A stretch of 64,000 bases of DNA from Plotosus lineatus (Eukaryota > Chordata > Actinopteri > Siluriformes > Plotosidae): contig CM045733.1 in NCBI GenBank assembly GCA_024760905.1, forward strand, positions 69,969,001 to 70,033,000, given 5' to 3'. The notes below the pieces were generated by a model. It worked only from the letters and a program-made list of their open reading frames with translations, was not told where the DNA came from and did no database searches. This document shows positions 63,747 through 64,000 of this stretch, one piece after another. Made by a program: the position numbers and the translations under genes. The first letter of the stretch is position 1; each line of letters begins with the position of its first letter.

Positions 63747-64000
63747 TAGTTTAAGGTCACAGTTTTGAGATTTCGTATTCAAACTAGTTTTCCTGCTTCT
63801 GGCACACTTTTTATCAGCACATTTTCCAAATTTTAGGGTTCCTTCGGCACATTTAGCCTCCATCCTCCTCCGTAATGTGAAACATGCGTTTTGCAGTATA
63901 GTAATGTTTTCTTTGTGACTTCTAAATCTGTGCCACGCTATATACAGTAAATTACAGCATTTTTCACCAAATCTGTAGGAAGTGGTTAACAAGGCAAAAC

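Overview
The window looks like nuclear DNA from a ray-finned (teleost) fish. It carries spliced vertebrate genes with canonical GT-AG introns, long CA/TA microsatellites, and dense fish-type transposons: Tc1/mariner and Tigger-like elements, hAT elements, an RTE-like LINE, and several tRNA-derived SINEs. One weakly preserved SINE resembles a type common in catfishes and their relatives, but the species cannot be fixed from the sequence.

Four protein-coding genes are present. (1) The last eight exons of GANAB (glucosidase II alpha subunit), + strand, 1741-3489. (2) A complete PRPF39 (U1 snRNP-associated splicing factor), + strand, 14 coding exons, 5843-31044, 710 codons. (3) A complete UBXN1 (UBA/UBX p97 adaptor), - strand, nine coding exons, 42567 down to 34216, 295 codons. 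(4) The first two coding exons of EHD1 (endosomal membrane-remodelling ATPase), + strand, 55689-56086 and 62857-62954, running off the right edge. I joined every exon by hand, and the reading phase is consistent at all junctions, so these models are strong. GANAB and PRPF39 are head-to-tail, PRPF39 and UBXN1 are tail-to-tail, and UBXN1 and EHD1 diverge across about 12.5 kb. GANAB, UBXN1 and EHD1 are all on human 11q12-q13, whereas human PRPF39 is on 14q21, so PRPF39 is the odd member of an otherwise ancient linkage group. The genes act in separate housekeeping processes (ER glycoprotein trimming, splicing, ubiquitin/p97 work, endosomal recycling) and are not an operon-like unit.

Most of the rest is transposon-derived. 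The largest PRPF39 introns (4, 6, 9, 10, 11) contain nested DNA transposons. UBXN1 intron 3 holds a 2.7-kb train of back-to-back MITEs with a nested SINE. The UBXN1-EHD1 intergenic region holds an RTE LINE 3' end, SINEs and a 753-bp inverted duplication. EHD1 intron 1 holds a (CT)n(AT)n(AG)n palindrome, SINEs, a LINE fragment and a Tc1/mariner MITE with long terminal inverted repeats.

The most unusual signals are: a recurring foldback module of roughly 100-200 bp inside otherwise unrelated elements; a roughly 1.49-kb unclassified element with 14-bp perfect terminal inverted repeats that split a SINE; the inverted SINE duplication; a composite MITE-within-MITE present twice; a SINE/LINE pair with a shared 3' tail; and a PRPF39 splice acceptor whose pyrimidine tract is replaced by (TG)16. 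I found no functional tRNA, rRNA, CRISPR array or bacterial-type system.
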